Shown here piece after piece: positions 8,951 through 16,094 of a stretch of 64,000 nucleotides of DNA; the stretch's first letter is position 1; each line of letters opens with the position of its first letter. The notes below the pieces were generated by a model. That model was not told where the DNA came from. It was given only the letters and a program-made list of their open reading frames with translations, and made no database searches. Source of the DNA: Salipaludibacillus aurantiacus (GTDB lineage Bacteria > Bacillota > Bacilli > Bacillales > Salisediminibacteriaceae); assembly GCF_900111295.1 (NCBI RefSeq), contig NZ_FOGT01000003.1:248001-312000 (forward strand), written 5' to 3'. Both the position numbers and the translations under genes were made by a program.

Positions 8951-9679
8951 TTACCAGAAAGTAAGGATATCCAAGATCCCAATGGCAATCATAAACGTGC
9001 CGGCTGTCCTTTGAACATAAAGGCCGATCCGACGGCCTTTTTTCATGACCTTTCCACTTAAACCCAAATACCAGATGGCAAAAATAACAAACAGAAACGG
9101 GATGGAAGTCCCAATTGCAAATAAACTCGGCAGGACAGCGCCATACCCTGTTGCTAAAGTCAGTGGCATTAATAATACGAAAAACAGGATAAACATTGTT
9201 GGACAAAAGCCCAGGGAAAAACTGAAACCAAGCATAAAAGCTCCCCATTTCCCTTTCCGTTTTTTATTGCCGGACGGTTTCCACAGCTGCAGATTCCAGC
9301 GCATCGTAAAAAAGCCAAGCATATAAATCCCAATAAGGATAAGGACTGGTCCCAGTATTTTTCTCATCGGCTCAAAAAATAACGGCAATTGCTGCTGGAA
9401 TTCCTGTCCAAGCAGAAAGACAATCAAACCTAATCCTGAAAAAGCAACGATTTTTCCAAAGACGTAGAAGAGGGTATCTGACCAGGAAATACCTTCTTTA
9501 AGTGAATTCGTACCGTATAAAGTAATGGCGCTTATGTTCCCCGAAAACTGGCAGGGGGCTAAGGCACCGACTAATCCAAGCAGCAAAGCAAACAGCAACG
9601 GAACGGACTCCATGCTGTTTGCTGCATTCATAAACGGCTCCCGCAGAAACTGGCTGATTCCTTCTATAAATTCAAACAT
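8951..9679 (-). CDS. CcdA/DsbD-like thiol-redox membrane protein
   Basis: A 242-residue integral membrane protein with about six predicted membrane segments. Two cysteine motifs, GALAPCQFSG near residue 40 and GFCPTMFILF about residue 160, are related by pseudo-symmetry as in CcdA and the DsbD core, which pass electrons across the membrane. Some databases label this subfamily as sulfite exporter or UreH-like, so the substrate is open. I chose the ATG at 9679 because AAGGAG lies 8 bases before it. Monocistronic; converges with niaR with only 10 bases between stops. No partner cytochrome c gene is nearby. Confidence 0.72.
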   Translation of the reverse strand: MFEFIEGISQFLREPFMNAANSMESVPLLFALLLGLVGALAPCQFSGNISAITLYGTNSLKEGISWSDTLFYVFGKIVAFSGLGLIVFLLGQEFQQQLPLFFEPMRKILGPVLILIGIYMLGFFTMRWNLQLWKPSGNKKRKGKWGAFMLGFSFSLGFCPTMFILFFVLLMPLTLATGYGAVLPSLFAIGTSIPFLFVIFAIWYLGLSGKVMKKGRRIGLYVQRTAGTFMIAIGILDILTFW

Positions 9680-9861
9680 GGAGGACACTCCTTCCGGGAG
9701 GTATTATTCAATGTGATTTTAGCATATTCCAATCTGTATGATAGGATATAAATGTGAACTTTTTGCAAGGTTTTTCAATAGTTATAAAATCGTTAAAAAC
9801 CGAAACAGGCAAGATAACGTCTCTAATAGTTTATCAGATTGGACATAAAAGGAGAATTTAT

Positions 9862-10500
9862 ATGCGGCTCGTTTTATTTGGCGCAACTGGAAGAGTAGGA
9901 AAAGACGTTTTAAAATTGGCTTTGGCAGATGGGCATGAGGTTACAGCTTTCGTCCGTTCAGCCGCTCGGCTGCCACAAAGCCTTTCCGGAAACAGAATGT
10001 TAAAAATCCACCAAGGGGACGTGTTAAACAAGTCAGATGTCGAAGATGTGATGTCGGGCGGCTATGATCTCGTCTTCAGTGCCTTATCTACTGATAAATC
10101 ATCTACCCTTTCCAAAGGAGTCCCTCATATTATAAACGCCATGTATAAACACGGCATAAACAGGTTCATATCCATTGGCACTGCAGGAATACTGCAAGCC
10201 CGTTCTGCTCCCGCCCTTTACCGCTTTCAATCAAGCGAATCCAGGCGGAAAAGCACAGCTGCGGCTGAAGAACACCTTGCTGTTTATAAGTCCCTGGAAA
10301 AAAGTACGCTGGACTGGATAATATTCTGCCCTACTTATTTGCCAGACGGTGAAGCCACTGGAAATGTTATATATGAATTGGATAAACTTCCGGAAAACGT
10401 CAAAAAAATATCAGTCGGTAATACGGCTCAGTTTTCTTATTCTCAAATGTTTAATGACTCATTTACAAGGCATCGGATCGGTATTGGCGAGACCGAATAG
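9862..10500 (+). CDS. NAD(P)-binding protein, atypical short-chain dehydrogenase
   Basis: A 212-residue Rossmann protein beginning MRLVLFGATGRVGKDVLKLAL, with the GATGxxG dinucleotide motif of the NmrA/biliverdin reductase B-like SDR group. It continues with a DV acid after beta-3 (HQGDVLN), VFSALST and ISIGTAGIL at the active-site strands. A canonical YxxxK pair is not obvious, so it may be a redox sensor or a reductase of unknown substrate. The start at 9862 follows AAAAGGAGAATTTAT; a longer frame upstream has no ribosome site. Monocistronic. Confidence 0.75.
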   Translation: MRLVLFGATGRVGKDVLKLALADGHEVTAFVRSAARLPQSLSGNRMLKIHQGDVLNKSDVEDVMSGGYDLVFSALSTDKSSTLSKGVPHIINAMYKHGINRFISIGTAGILQARSAPALYRFQSSESRRKSTAAAEEHLAVYKSLEKSTLDWIIFCPTYLPDGEATGNVIYELDKLPENVKKISVGNTAQFSYSQMFNDSFTRHRIGIGETE

Positions 10501-10665
10501 GGGAAAACCCTCGGGTAAAGGAAACACAGCGAACTTCCACACGGATGTGGTGACTTCGGCGTTTTCACAGGACGTGAAGGGGTTAGCCGAAGATCCCTGC
10601 GACGATGTTGCACTTATGCCTGTGGTGTAAGCCTTCGCCGAGAGTGAACCCACAGATTAAATTAT
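10501..10665. other. Non-coding structured intergenic stretch
   Basis: About 165 bases with several nested hairpins: CCACA-CGGA-TGTGG (10538-10550), and a larger arm CTTCGGC (10554-10560) paired with GCCGAAG (10586-10592) that encloses TTTCAC/GTGAA. No convincing start codon with a ribosome site is present. Composition differs from the flanking genes. It looks like a degenerate repeat or an RNA-folding element, identity unknown. Confidence 0.4.
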
Positions 10666-10671
10666 TAGTGT

Positions 10672-10800
10672 ACAAGCCCCTGGGCAAGCGTCCGCCTGGC
10701 GGACTGAAATCACTCCTTTTCTCAAAAAAAACAGCCGAACAAAATTCGAAAATTTTGTTCGGCTTTCTTTATGATTACTATTCTTTTGTCCCAGCCTCTT
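10672..10800. repeat. Dispersed intergenic repeat, copy 1
   Basis: Shares three ordered blocks with 51358-51498: ACAAGCCCCTGG(G)CAAGCG..., a GAACAAA hairpin, and CTATTCTTTTGTCCCAGCC. Both copies sit directly after the stop of a minus-strand gene and contain its terminator. Read on the minus strand it starts GGCTGGGACAAAAG, like known Bacillaceae intergenic repeats. Confidence 0.75.
10734..10763 (-). terminator. Intrinsic terminator of the bmrCD operon
   Basis: Perfect 13-bp stem GCCGAACAAAATT/AATTTTGTTCGGC with a CGAA loop. On the minus strand it is followed by eight T residues. It lies inside dispersed repeat copy 1. Confidence 0.88.
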
Positions 10801-10813
10801 CTTTCCCTCACTA

Positions 10814-12829
10814 TTAACCTGCCGATTCTCTTATGGCCCCTTTTTGGAGCTGGTACATGTTGTAATAACGCCCCTTCACGTCCATCAGTTCATCATGGCT
10901 TCCCCGCTCGACTATTTCCCCTCGGTTTAAGACCATAATCTGATTGGCCTGCCTGATTGTTGACAGACGGTGGGCAATCACAAACGTGGTTCGGCCTTCT
11001 TTTACAACTTCAAGTGCTTTTTGAATAACTTCTTCTGTTTCAGTGTCAATATTAGCTGTGGCTTCATCCAATATCAATATAGGTGGATTAAATACGAGGG
11101 CCCTCGCAAATGATATCAATTGGCGTTGTCCGGCGGATAACGTACTTCCTTTCTCTTTTACTTCTTCATCAATTCCACCAGGCAGCGAGTCAAGCATATT
11201 TCCTGCCCCTACCTTGCGTAGAGCGTCTATGATTTGCCCGCGTGAAATAGAAGGGTCGTTCATACTCACATTTGAGGCAATGGTGCCTGTAAACAGGAAA
11301 GGGTCCTGAAGCACAATAGCCATATGTTCCCTTAATTCCTGCTTTGTCATTGAATGAATGTCAACACCATCCACTGTAATTTCACCTGCCTGGTGATCAT
11401 AGAACCGGAAAAGAATATTCATAATTGAACTCTTACCGGAGCCCGTATGCCCCACAAAAGCCGTTGTCTCACCTTGACTGGCCGAAAAAGAAATATTTTT
11501 CAGAACGTACTGATCTTTCTCATAAGCAAATGAGACATCTTTAAACTCTACCTCTCCTTTAAAACGTGGCCGCCTTTCTTCTGTTAATGGTATGCCTGTT
11601 TCATCCATTAAATTAAACACCCGCTCTCCGGCAATTCTCGCTTCTTCCAGTTGGGCGAGCTGATTGACAATGCCGTTCAACGGTTCAAAGAGCCGGTTTA
11701 TATAATCTACAAAAGCGTAGACGACTCCAAGGCTGAAAACCATCCCTACACCTATAGAACCACCGCCGAAATACCAGATTAAAGCAACAAACCCCGCATT
11801 TCTAAAGAAATTCAATAAATTAAAAGACGTCATGGCATTTAACGTAAGAAGTTTATTGTTATATTTAAAGTGTTCCTGATTCAGTTTTTCAAATTCGCCG
11901 GTAATTTCTTTTTCACGGCCAAATGCCTGAATGATCGGCATGCCTTGGATGTTCTCGTTAATTTTCCCATTAATATCGCTTAGCTTTTCACGGATCACTC
12001 GATTATATTTTCCGGCATACTTGCGGTACAAGGTCATCCAGACAATCAATACAGGAATGATCGTCAAAGCAGCCAAGGCCAGTCTGGAGTCGAGAATAAA
12101 CAGGGCTGTAAAGATACCCGCCATATAAACCAGACTTGTAAAGAAGGTAGCTAATACACGGACATAAAGCTCTCTGATCGCCTCAGTGTCATTAGTAATT
12201 CTTGAAACAATCTTCCCCGTCGGCATACTGTCGAAGTACTGAACCGGCAGTTCATGGACTTTCGCAAAAACGTCTTCTCTCATTTTCTTAATAATCCTGT
12301 TTGCAGATGTCTGCAGCCAGAAACTCTGATAGTAATGGAACACCGAAGAAATTAAAATCAGAAGAAGGTACCCTCCCATCAACAGCAGCAGATACGGTAT
12401 TTCCTGCTGGAAAAATGAATAAATTTCTGCCTGTGTCATAGGTGCAGCTTCATAGACTGCCGAATCGTCCCCTCTTGTAATAGTCATTTCGTGATTTTCA
12501 TAGTTTCGTTCTCCGTCAAATTCTACAGGACTGTCAATAAAATAATAGGTGAGGCCGACTTGAAGCAGGTTAACCTCCCGATCCGCCTGCCAGTCTGCTT
12601 CCATACGGTCGGAACGAACAAATTCCCTGCCCTTGTAGCTGACATCTCCTTCTTCCACTTCGACCCAAGGCTGTTCAATACCGATAATATGATTATCAAT
12701 CATCGTTTTAGCAATAAACGGACCGGTTAATTCCGCAGCAGCAGCAATCGCCAGAAAGAAGAGTGCAAGTAAAATCGTTCGTTTGAATTGAACGGCGTAT
12801 TTTATGAGCCTTTTATCTGCATCTTTCAT
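10814..12829 (-). CDS. bmrD: Heterodimeric multidrug ABC exporter, BmrD (YheH) half
   Basis: Membrane/ATPase half-transporter of 671 residues. It has an N-terminal ABC exporter membrane domain with an extra extracytoplasmic stretch (about residues 40-120, rich in acidic residues) that is characteristic of YheH-type subunits. The nucleotide domain has Walker A GHTGSGKSS, a degenerate signature LSAGQ and Walker B LILDEATANID with the catalytic glutamate present. Paired with BmrC, whose Walker B has Asp at that place, this predicts one active and one degenerate ATP site. The start overlaps the bmrC stop by 4 bases (ATGA), so the subunits are coupled. Ends at an intrinsic terminator. Confidence 0.9.
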   Translation of the reverse strand: MKDADKRLIKYAVQFKRTILLALFFLAIAAAAELTGPFIAKTMIDNHIIGIEQPWVEVEEGDVSYKGREFVRSDRMEADWQADREVNLLQVGLTYYFIDSPVEFDGERNYENHEMTITRGDDSAVYEAAPMTQAEIYSFFQQEIPYLLLLMGGYLLLILISSVFHYYQSFWLQTSANRIIKKMREDVFAKVHELPVQYFDSMPTGKIVSRITNDTEAIRELYVRVLATFFTSLVYMAGIFTALFILDSRLALAALTIIPVLIVWMTLYRKYAGKYNRVIREKLSDINGKINENIQGMPIIQAFGREKEITGEFEKLNQEHFKYNNKLLTLNAMTSFNLLNFFRNAGFVALIWYFGGGSIGVGMVFSLGVVYAFVDYINRLFEPLNGIVNQLAQLEEARIAGERVFNLMDETGIPLTEERRPRFKGEVEFKDVSFAYEKDQYVLKNISFSASQGETTAFVGHTGSGKSSIMNILFRFYDHQAGEITVDGVDIHSMTKQELREHMAIVLQDPFLFTGTIASNVSMNDPSISRGQIIDALRKVGAGNMLDSLPGGIDEEVKEKGSTLSAGQRQLISFARALVFNPPILILDEATANIDTETEEVIQKALEVVKEGRTTFVIAHRLSTIRQANQIMVLNRGEIVERGSHDELMDVKGRYYNMYQLQKGAIRESAG

Positions 12830-14586
12830 GAGGCAGGCACCTCCTCTTCTTCTGTCTCTGCATTGGCGGATTGCTGTTTTGCATATTGTTCAGCGTACCA
12901 GCCTTCTAGTTTTATCAGGTCTTCGTGTGTTCCTGCTTCAGCGACTCTGCCGTGGTCCATAACAAGGATGAGATCGGCATGCCTGACAGCCGACATCCGG
13001 TGGGCAGCAATAAATGTCGTTTTACCAGCTCTTTCGGAACGAATATTTTTAACTATAACCGATTCGGTCTTAGCATCCACTGCCGATAAAGCATCATCAA
13101 GCAGCAGCAGTTCAGGATCTTTAATTAACGCCCGTGCAATTGCAATTCTCTGCTTTTGTCCTCCGGACAGTGAGACGCCTTTTTCACCAACCAGGGTCTC
13201 AAGGCCATGCGCAAACGTTTCTATATCTGCAGTAATGGATGCCTGGTCCATGACCCTCTGAAGAGCCTCCCCGTCAGCGTGCGGATTTCCGAACAGGATG
13301 TTTTCCCTGATGGTCTTTGAAAACAAAAATTGGTCCTGCGGGACATAACCGATCCATTTTTTCAATTCGCTTAATGCAATTTTTTCTACAGGTATACCTG
13401 AAACGAATAACTGGTTTTTTTCAATCGGATACTCCCTGAGCAACTGTTTAAATAAGGTTGTTTTTCCGCTCCCAGTCTTTCCTGTAATACCGACGTTGTA
13501 ACCTTTCGGAATGTGCACATTTATGTTTTTCAGCACTTCCCCGCCGGACGAAGGATAGTGAAAGGAGAGATTCTTAATATTAATAGATTCCAATTCTCTC
13601 ATTCCCCGCCCTTCGCTTTTCACGTCTTCTGTATAGCTTAATGTCTCATTTAAACGATCCATTGATGCATTCCCGCGCTGCATCACATTCATTAATTCAC
13701 CAAAAGCAAACATCGGCCAGATAAGCATACCTAAATAAATGTTGAACGAGACAAGCTGTCCTAGAGTAATCTCATTTCTGAAAACGAGAAACGCCCCGTA
13801 ACCCAGTCCGATCATATAGCTCATACCGACTAATATTTTTATCGTCGGTTCAAAAAGAGCGTCAATTTTTGCTACTTTAATATTTTTATCCAGTACATCC
13901 TGTGTCTTATTGTTAAAGCGGTTCTGATCATCTTTTTCCTTCACAAATGCTCTGATAACTCTTATCCCTGAGATGGATTCCAGCACTTGATCGTTAAGAT
14001 CACCAAAAGCTTCCTGCGCTCCCATGAAGCGTTCATGAATTATTTTTCCGTATTTTTTCATCAGCCACGCCATAAGAGGCAAAGGTAAAAACGCGGCAAT
14101 AGTAAGCTTCCAGCTGACAAGGAAGCCCATCATAAATAAGATAATAATCAAAAACACGGTGGCATCCACAAGCGTTAATACCCCAAACCCTGTCGTGAGG
14201 GAAATGGCTTTTAAGTCATTGGTAGCTTTAGCCATTAAGTCCCCTGTTTTATTTTTCTCGTAAAAAGTCGGTGTCATTTTCATTAAATGGTTCATATATC
14301 TTGATCTCAACGTTCTTTCAATAATGAAGGCCCCTCCAAAAAGCTGACGCATCCAAGTGAACGTAATGGCATAAATTACCGCCATAAGAACGATAAACAG
14401 GAGAATGTAATTTCTCAGGCTCTCTTCTGTCAACCTCCCCTGGTGAACGTCATCAATTACGAGACCAATCAGCCTCGGCGGGAGGACCTCTAAAAAACTC
14501 GCGAAAATTAACAACCCGATTGCTGTGATGTAGCGCTTTTTATGCTTCTTAAAAAACCAAGTCAATTTCTTTAATACTGAAAACAT
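12826..14586 (-). CDS. bmrC: Heterodimeric multidrug ABC exporter, BmrC (YheI) half
   Basis: The protein has 586 residues, close to Bacillus YheI. About six membrane helices (residues 15-310) are followed by an ATPase domain with Walker A GKTGSGKTT, canonical signature LSGGQKQR and Walker B LLLLDDALSAVD. The Asp in place of the catalytic Glu marks the degenerate site; its good signature would complete the active site formed with BmrD. The ATG at 14586 has AGGAAGTG upstream. The long leader (14590-15150) carries two small reading frames and consecutive terminator hairpins, so expression is probably attenuated and induced by ribosome-targeting drugs, as described for B. subtilis bmrBCD. Confidence 0.9.
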   Translation of the reverse strand: MFSVLKKLTWFFKKHKKRYITAIGLLIFASFLEVLPPRLIGLVIDDVHQGRLTEESLRNYILLFIVLMAVIYAITFTWMRQLFGGAFIIERTLRSRYMNHLMKMTPTFYEKNKTGDLMAKATNDLKAISLTTGFGVLTLVDATVFLIIILFMMGFLVSWKLTIAAFLPLPLMAWLMKKYGKIIHERFMGAQEAFGDLNDQVLESISGIRVIRAFVKEKDDQNRFNNKTQDVLDKNIKVAKIDALFEPTIKILVGMSYMIGLGYGAFLVFRNEITLGQLVSFNIYLGMLIWPMFAFGELMNVMQRGNASMDRLNETLSYTEDVKSEGRGMRELESINIKNLSFHYPSSGGEVLKNINVHIPKGYNVGITGKTGSGKTTLFKQLLREYPIEKNQLFVSGIPVEKIALSELKKWIGYVPQDQFLFSKTIRENILFGNPHADGEALQRVMDQASITADIETFAHGLETLVGEKGVSLSGGQKQRIAIARALIKDPELLLLDDALSAVDAKTESVIVKNIRSERAGKTTFIAAHRMSAVRHADLILVMDHGRVAEAGTHEDLIKLEGWYAEQYAKQQSANAETEEEEVPAS

Positions 14587-14621
14587 AGATTGTCACTTCC
14601 TATTCAATTTAACTCAGTAAA

Positions 14622-14687
14622 CTAACCTCCGCCTGTCGTTTCCTCCTCTGTTTTTCTAACTCTTCTACCCATTCTCACGTGCAGCAT
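14622..14687 (-). CDS. Small peptide frame between attenuators and bmrC
   Basis: A 21-codon frame starting MLHVRMGRRVRK and ending in three glycines. It has a strong ribosome site (TGGAGGG, 7 bases before ATG) and stops 35 bases before bmrC. It is basic at the N-terminus and has no similarity that I recognise. It may couple ribosomes into bmrC or be a second leader peptide. Too short for certainty. Confidence 0.45.
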   Translation of the reverse strand: MLHVRMGRRVRKTEEETTGGG

Positions 14688-14864
14688 GTTCATCCCTCCA
14701 AAATAAATTTTATGTGAACGGACAGAGCCGTTAACACCTGTGATTCATAGACGCTGTTAAAGAGGAGTGATACCTGCGTTTAAATACCAAGGAGTCTCCA
14801 GGATGGCAGGCAGCACAAAAAGTTCTATTTCAATAATTACGTCTAACAGTGTTTAATCAGTAAT

Positions 14865-14895
14865 AAAAAAAGCATGAGATTAATTAATCCCATGC
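14865..14895 (-). terminator. Attenuator hairpin 2 in the bmrCD leader
   Basis: GCATGAGATTAATTAATCCCATGC (14872-14895) folds on itself with one mismatch. On the minus strand it is followed by seven T residues. It lies between the leader peptide and bmrC, so read-through must be controlled. Confidence 0.75.
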
Positions 14896-14927
14896 GCGAA
14901 TTACATTTTTTTACAGTTTCAAGTCAT

Positions 14928-14957
14928 AAAAAAACACATGGTTTTCCTATCCATGTG
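14928..14957 (-). terminator. Attenuator hairpin 1 in the bmrCD leader
   Basis: CACATGG and CCATGTG form a 7-bp stem around ATAGGAAAA-type loop bases, followed on the minus strand by seven T residues. It begins 39 bases after the leader-peptide stop. Confidence 0.78.
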
Positions 14958-14965
14958 AACAACTA

Positions 14966-14989
14966 AAAAACTTCTGTTAACAGAACTGG
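14966..14989 (-). promoter_or_regulatory. Short hairpin with T-run after leader peptide stop
   Basis: TTCTG-TTAA-CAGAA followed on the minus strand by GTTTTTT, starting 11 bases after the leader-peptide stop. A ribosome stalled on the leader would cover or unfold it, so it is the candidate anti-terminator or first pausing element. The alternative pairings were not computed. Confidence 0.45.
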
Positions 14990-14995
14990 TGTTTT

Positions 14996-15076
14996 TTAAG
15001 AAGGAGACCGGTCAGCCGCAGCATGGACGAGACATTGGTATTCAATTAGGTGAATGTTCATTACTCTCTTTTTCAT
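14996..15076 (-). CDS. BmrB-like regulatory leader peptide
   Basis: A 26-codon frame with a very strong ribosome site (AAAGGAGGAGAGCAGC before ATG). It begins MKKRVMNIHLIEYQC and ends AAADRSPS, then stops right before three hairpins that lead into bmrC. In B. subtilis a small frame (bmrB) at this place controls bmrCD by ribosome-mediated transcription attenuation; this one is shorter and I do not see clear sequence similarity, so the role rests on position. The stall site cannot be read from sequence alone. Confidence 0.65.
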   Translation of the reverse strand: MKKRVMNIHLIEYQCLVHAAADRSPS

Positions 15077-15120
15077 GCTGCTCTCCTCCTTTCAAAATTT
15101 TTAGATAACTTTCATTTTTT

Positions 15121-15150
15121 ATCTTACACCGGGGGCAAGCCCCCAGTCAA
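15121..15150 (-). promoter_or_regulatory. Leader promoter of bmrCD with a palindrome in its spacer
   Basis: On the minus strand -35 TTGACT (15150-15145), an 18-base spacer and -10 TAAGAT (15126-15121). The spacer holds GGGGGC-TT-GCCCCC, an exact dyad. Operators inside a lengthened spacer are the hallmark of MerR-type activation. It begins only 15 bases after the response-regulator stop. Confidence 0.55.
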
Positions 15151-15164
15151 TACAGTTTTCCAAT

Positions 15165-15776
15165 TTATATGTTGCCTAACCTTTTTCCCCATTCATACCA
15201 TTCATGGTTCTTTTTTATGTTTAATTTTTTCTTAATATTACGGCGGTGGTTTTCTACTGTTTTTACAGAAATATTTAAAAGTTTAGCCGAGTCAAGGACA
15301 GAGTACCCGCGGACTTTAAGAGTAAATATTTCTTCTTCCCTAGGTGATAAATCACTTGGAATTTCTTCTCCATGGATGTTTTCATCACCAAACACTTTCA
15401 GTATACTTTTTTCACCGCTAATCACTTTTTCAAAAAAGACCATTAATTCATTTAAGGAGGATTGTTCATAAAAAAGGCCATCCAGCTTATCTGTCTCTAA
15501 CATGTCTTCCAGTTCCCTGACTGGTTCTGTATACATAAATACTTTTTTGCACCCGGGGGCCTGGGTTTCGAGAAGTGACACAATATTTCTTAACCCGCCC
15601 GGCCCTGCCAGACGGACATCAATGACAATTAAATCGAATGCATACTGTTTTAAAGCGTAGACAAGCTCTTCAGCAGACTCACTCATCACCATTGATTCGA
15701 TTGGATGAACATCTTTGATCAGCTGGATCAGTCCATATCGGAGAAGTTCATGTTTCATGGCTGTCAAAACCCTCAT
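15165..15776 (-). CDS. Orphan response regulator, REC plus LuxR/NarL helix-turn-helix
   Basis: The protein has 203 residues. The N-terminal receiver domain (about 1-120) has the phospho-acceptor Asp53 in LIVIDVRLAGPGG, but the usual acidic pair near residues 8-9 is not seen at the N-terminus (MRVLTAMKHELLR), so it may be an atypical receiver. The C-terminal LuxR HTH (about 138-198) reads LSPREEEIFTLKVRGYSVLDSAKLLNISVKTVENHRRNIKKKL. I chose the ATG at 15776 after GGAGGAAGGAAA; an upstream in-frame start lacks a ribosome site. No histidine kinase is adjacent. It lies just upstream of the bmrCD leader in the same direction. Confidence 0.8.
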   Translation of the reverse strand: MRVLTAMKHELLRYGLIQLIKDVHPIESMVMSESAEELVYALKQYAFDLIVIDVRLAGPGGLRNIVSLLETQAPGCKKVFMYTEPVRELEDMLETDKLDGLFYEQSSLNELMVFFEKVISGEKSILKVFGDENIHGEEIPSDLSPREEEIFTLKVRGYSVLDSAKLLNISVKTVENHRRNIKKKLNIKKNHEWYEWGKRLGNI

Positions 15777-15985
15777 TTTCCTTCCTCCTGTACACATCAG
15801 TATGTATTGATGCTGTTAACGTAGCATCTTCGCGCGGCTTATTCAAGTTTGAACGGCTTAAAAACTCACTTCACAATTAAATCACTCCTCGTTCAAAAAA
15901 CGCTCACAAATTCACAATAATATAAGGGAAAACACCTATCAACGAAAGCTGTAATATTTATTACTATTTAAACAGTGTTAAACCA

Positions 15986-16001
15986 TGTGCAAAATAACAC
16001 A
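15986..16001. promoter_or_regulatory. Possible Rex or Fnr operator upstream of cydA
   Basis: TGTG-CAAAATAA-CACA is a dyad with TGTG/CACA arms spaced as in Rex and Fnr sites, although the inner bases deviate from both consensus sequences. It lies about 95 bases upstream of cydA, which elsewhere in Bacillus is controlled by Rex. Additional TTCACAA half-sites occur at about 15869 and 15911. Confidence 0.45.
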
Positions 16002-16094
16002 TAAATTTTTTAATAAAGGGTAAAGAGTGGCGTACTTATTTTATCATTTAATACCTTTTGCTCTCACACATATATAAAGAAAGGAATGTCCTCT

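Noticed and set aside
10501-10800. Insertion sequence remnant
   Set aside because: No transposase frame, no terminal inverted repeats with target duplication; better described as non-coding repeats.
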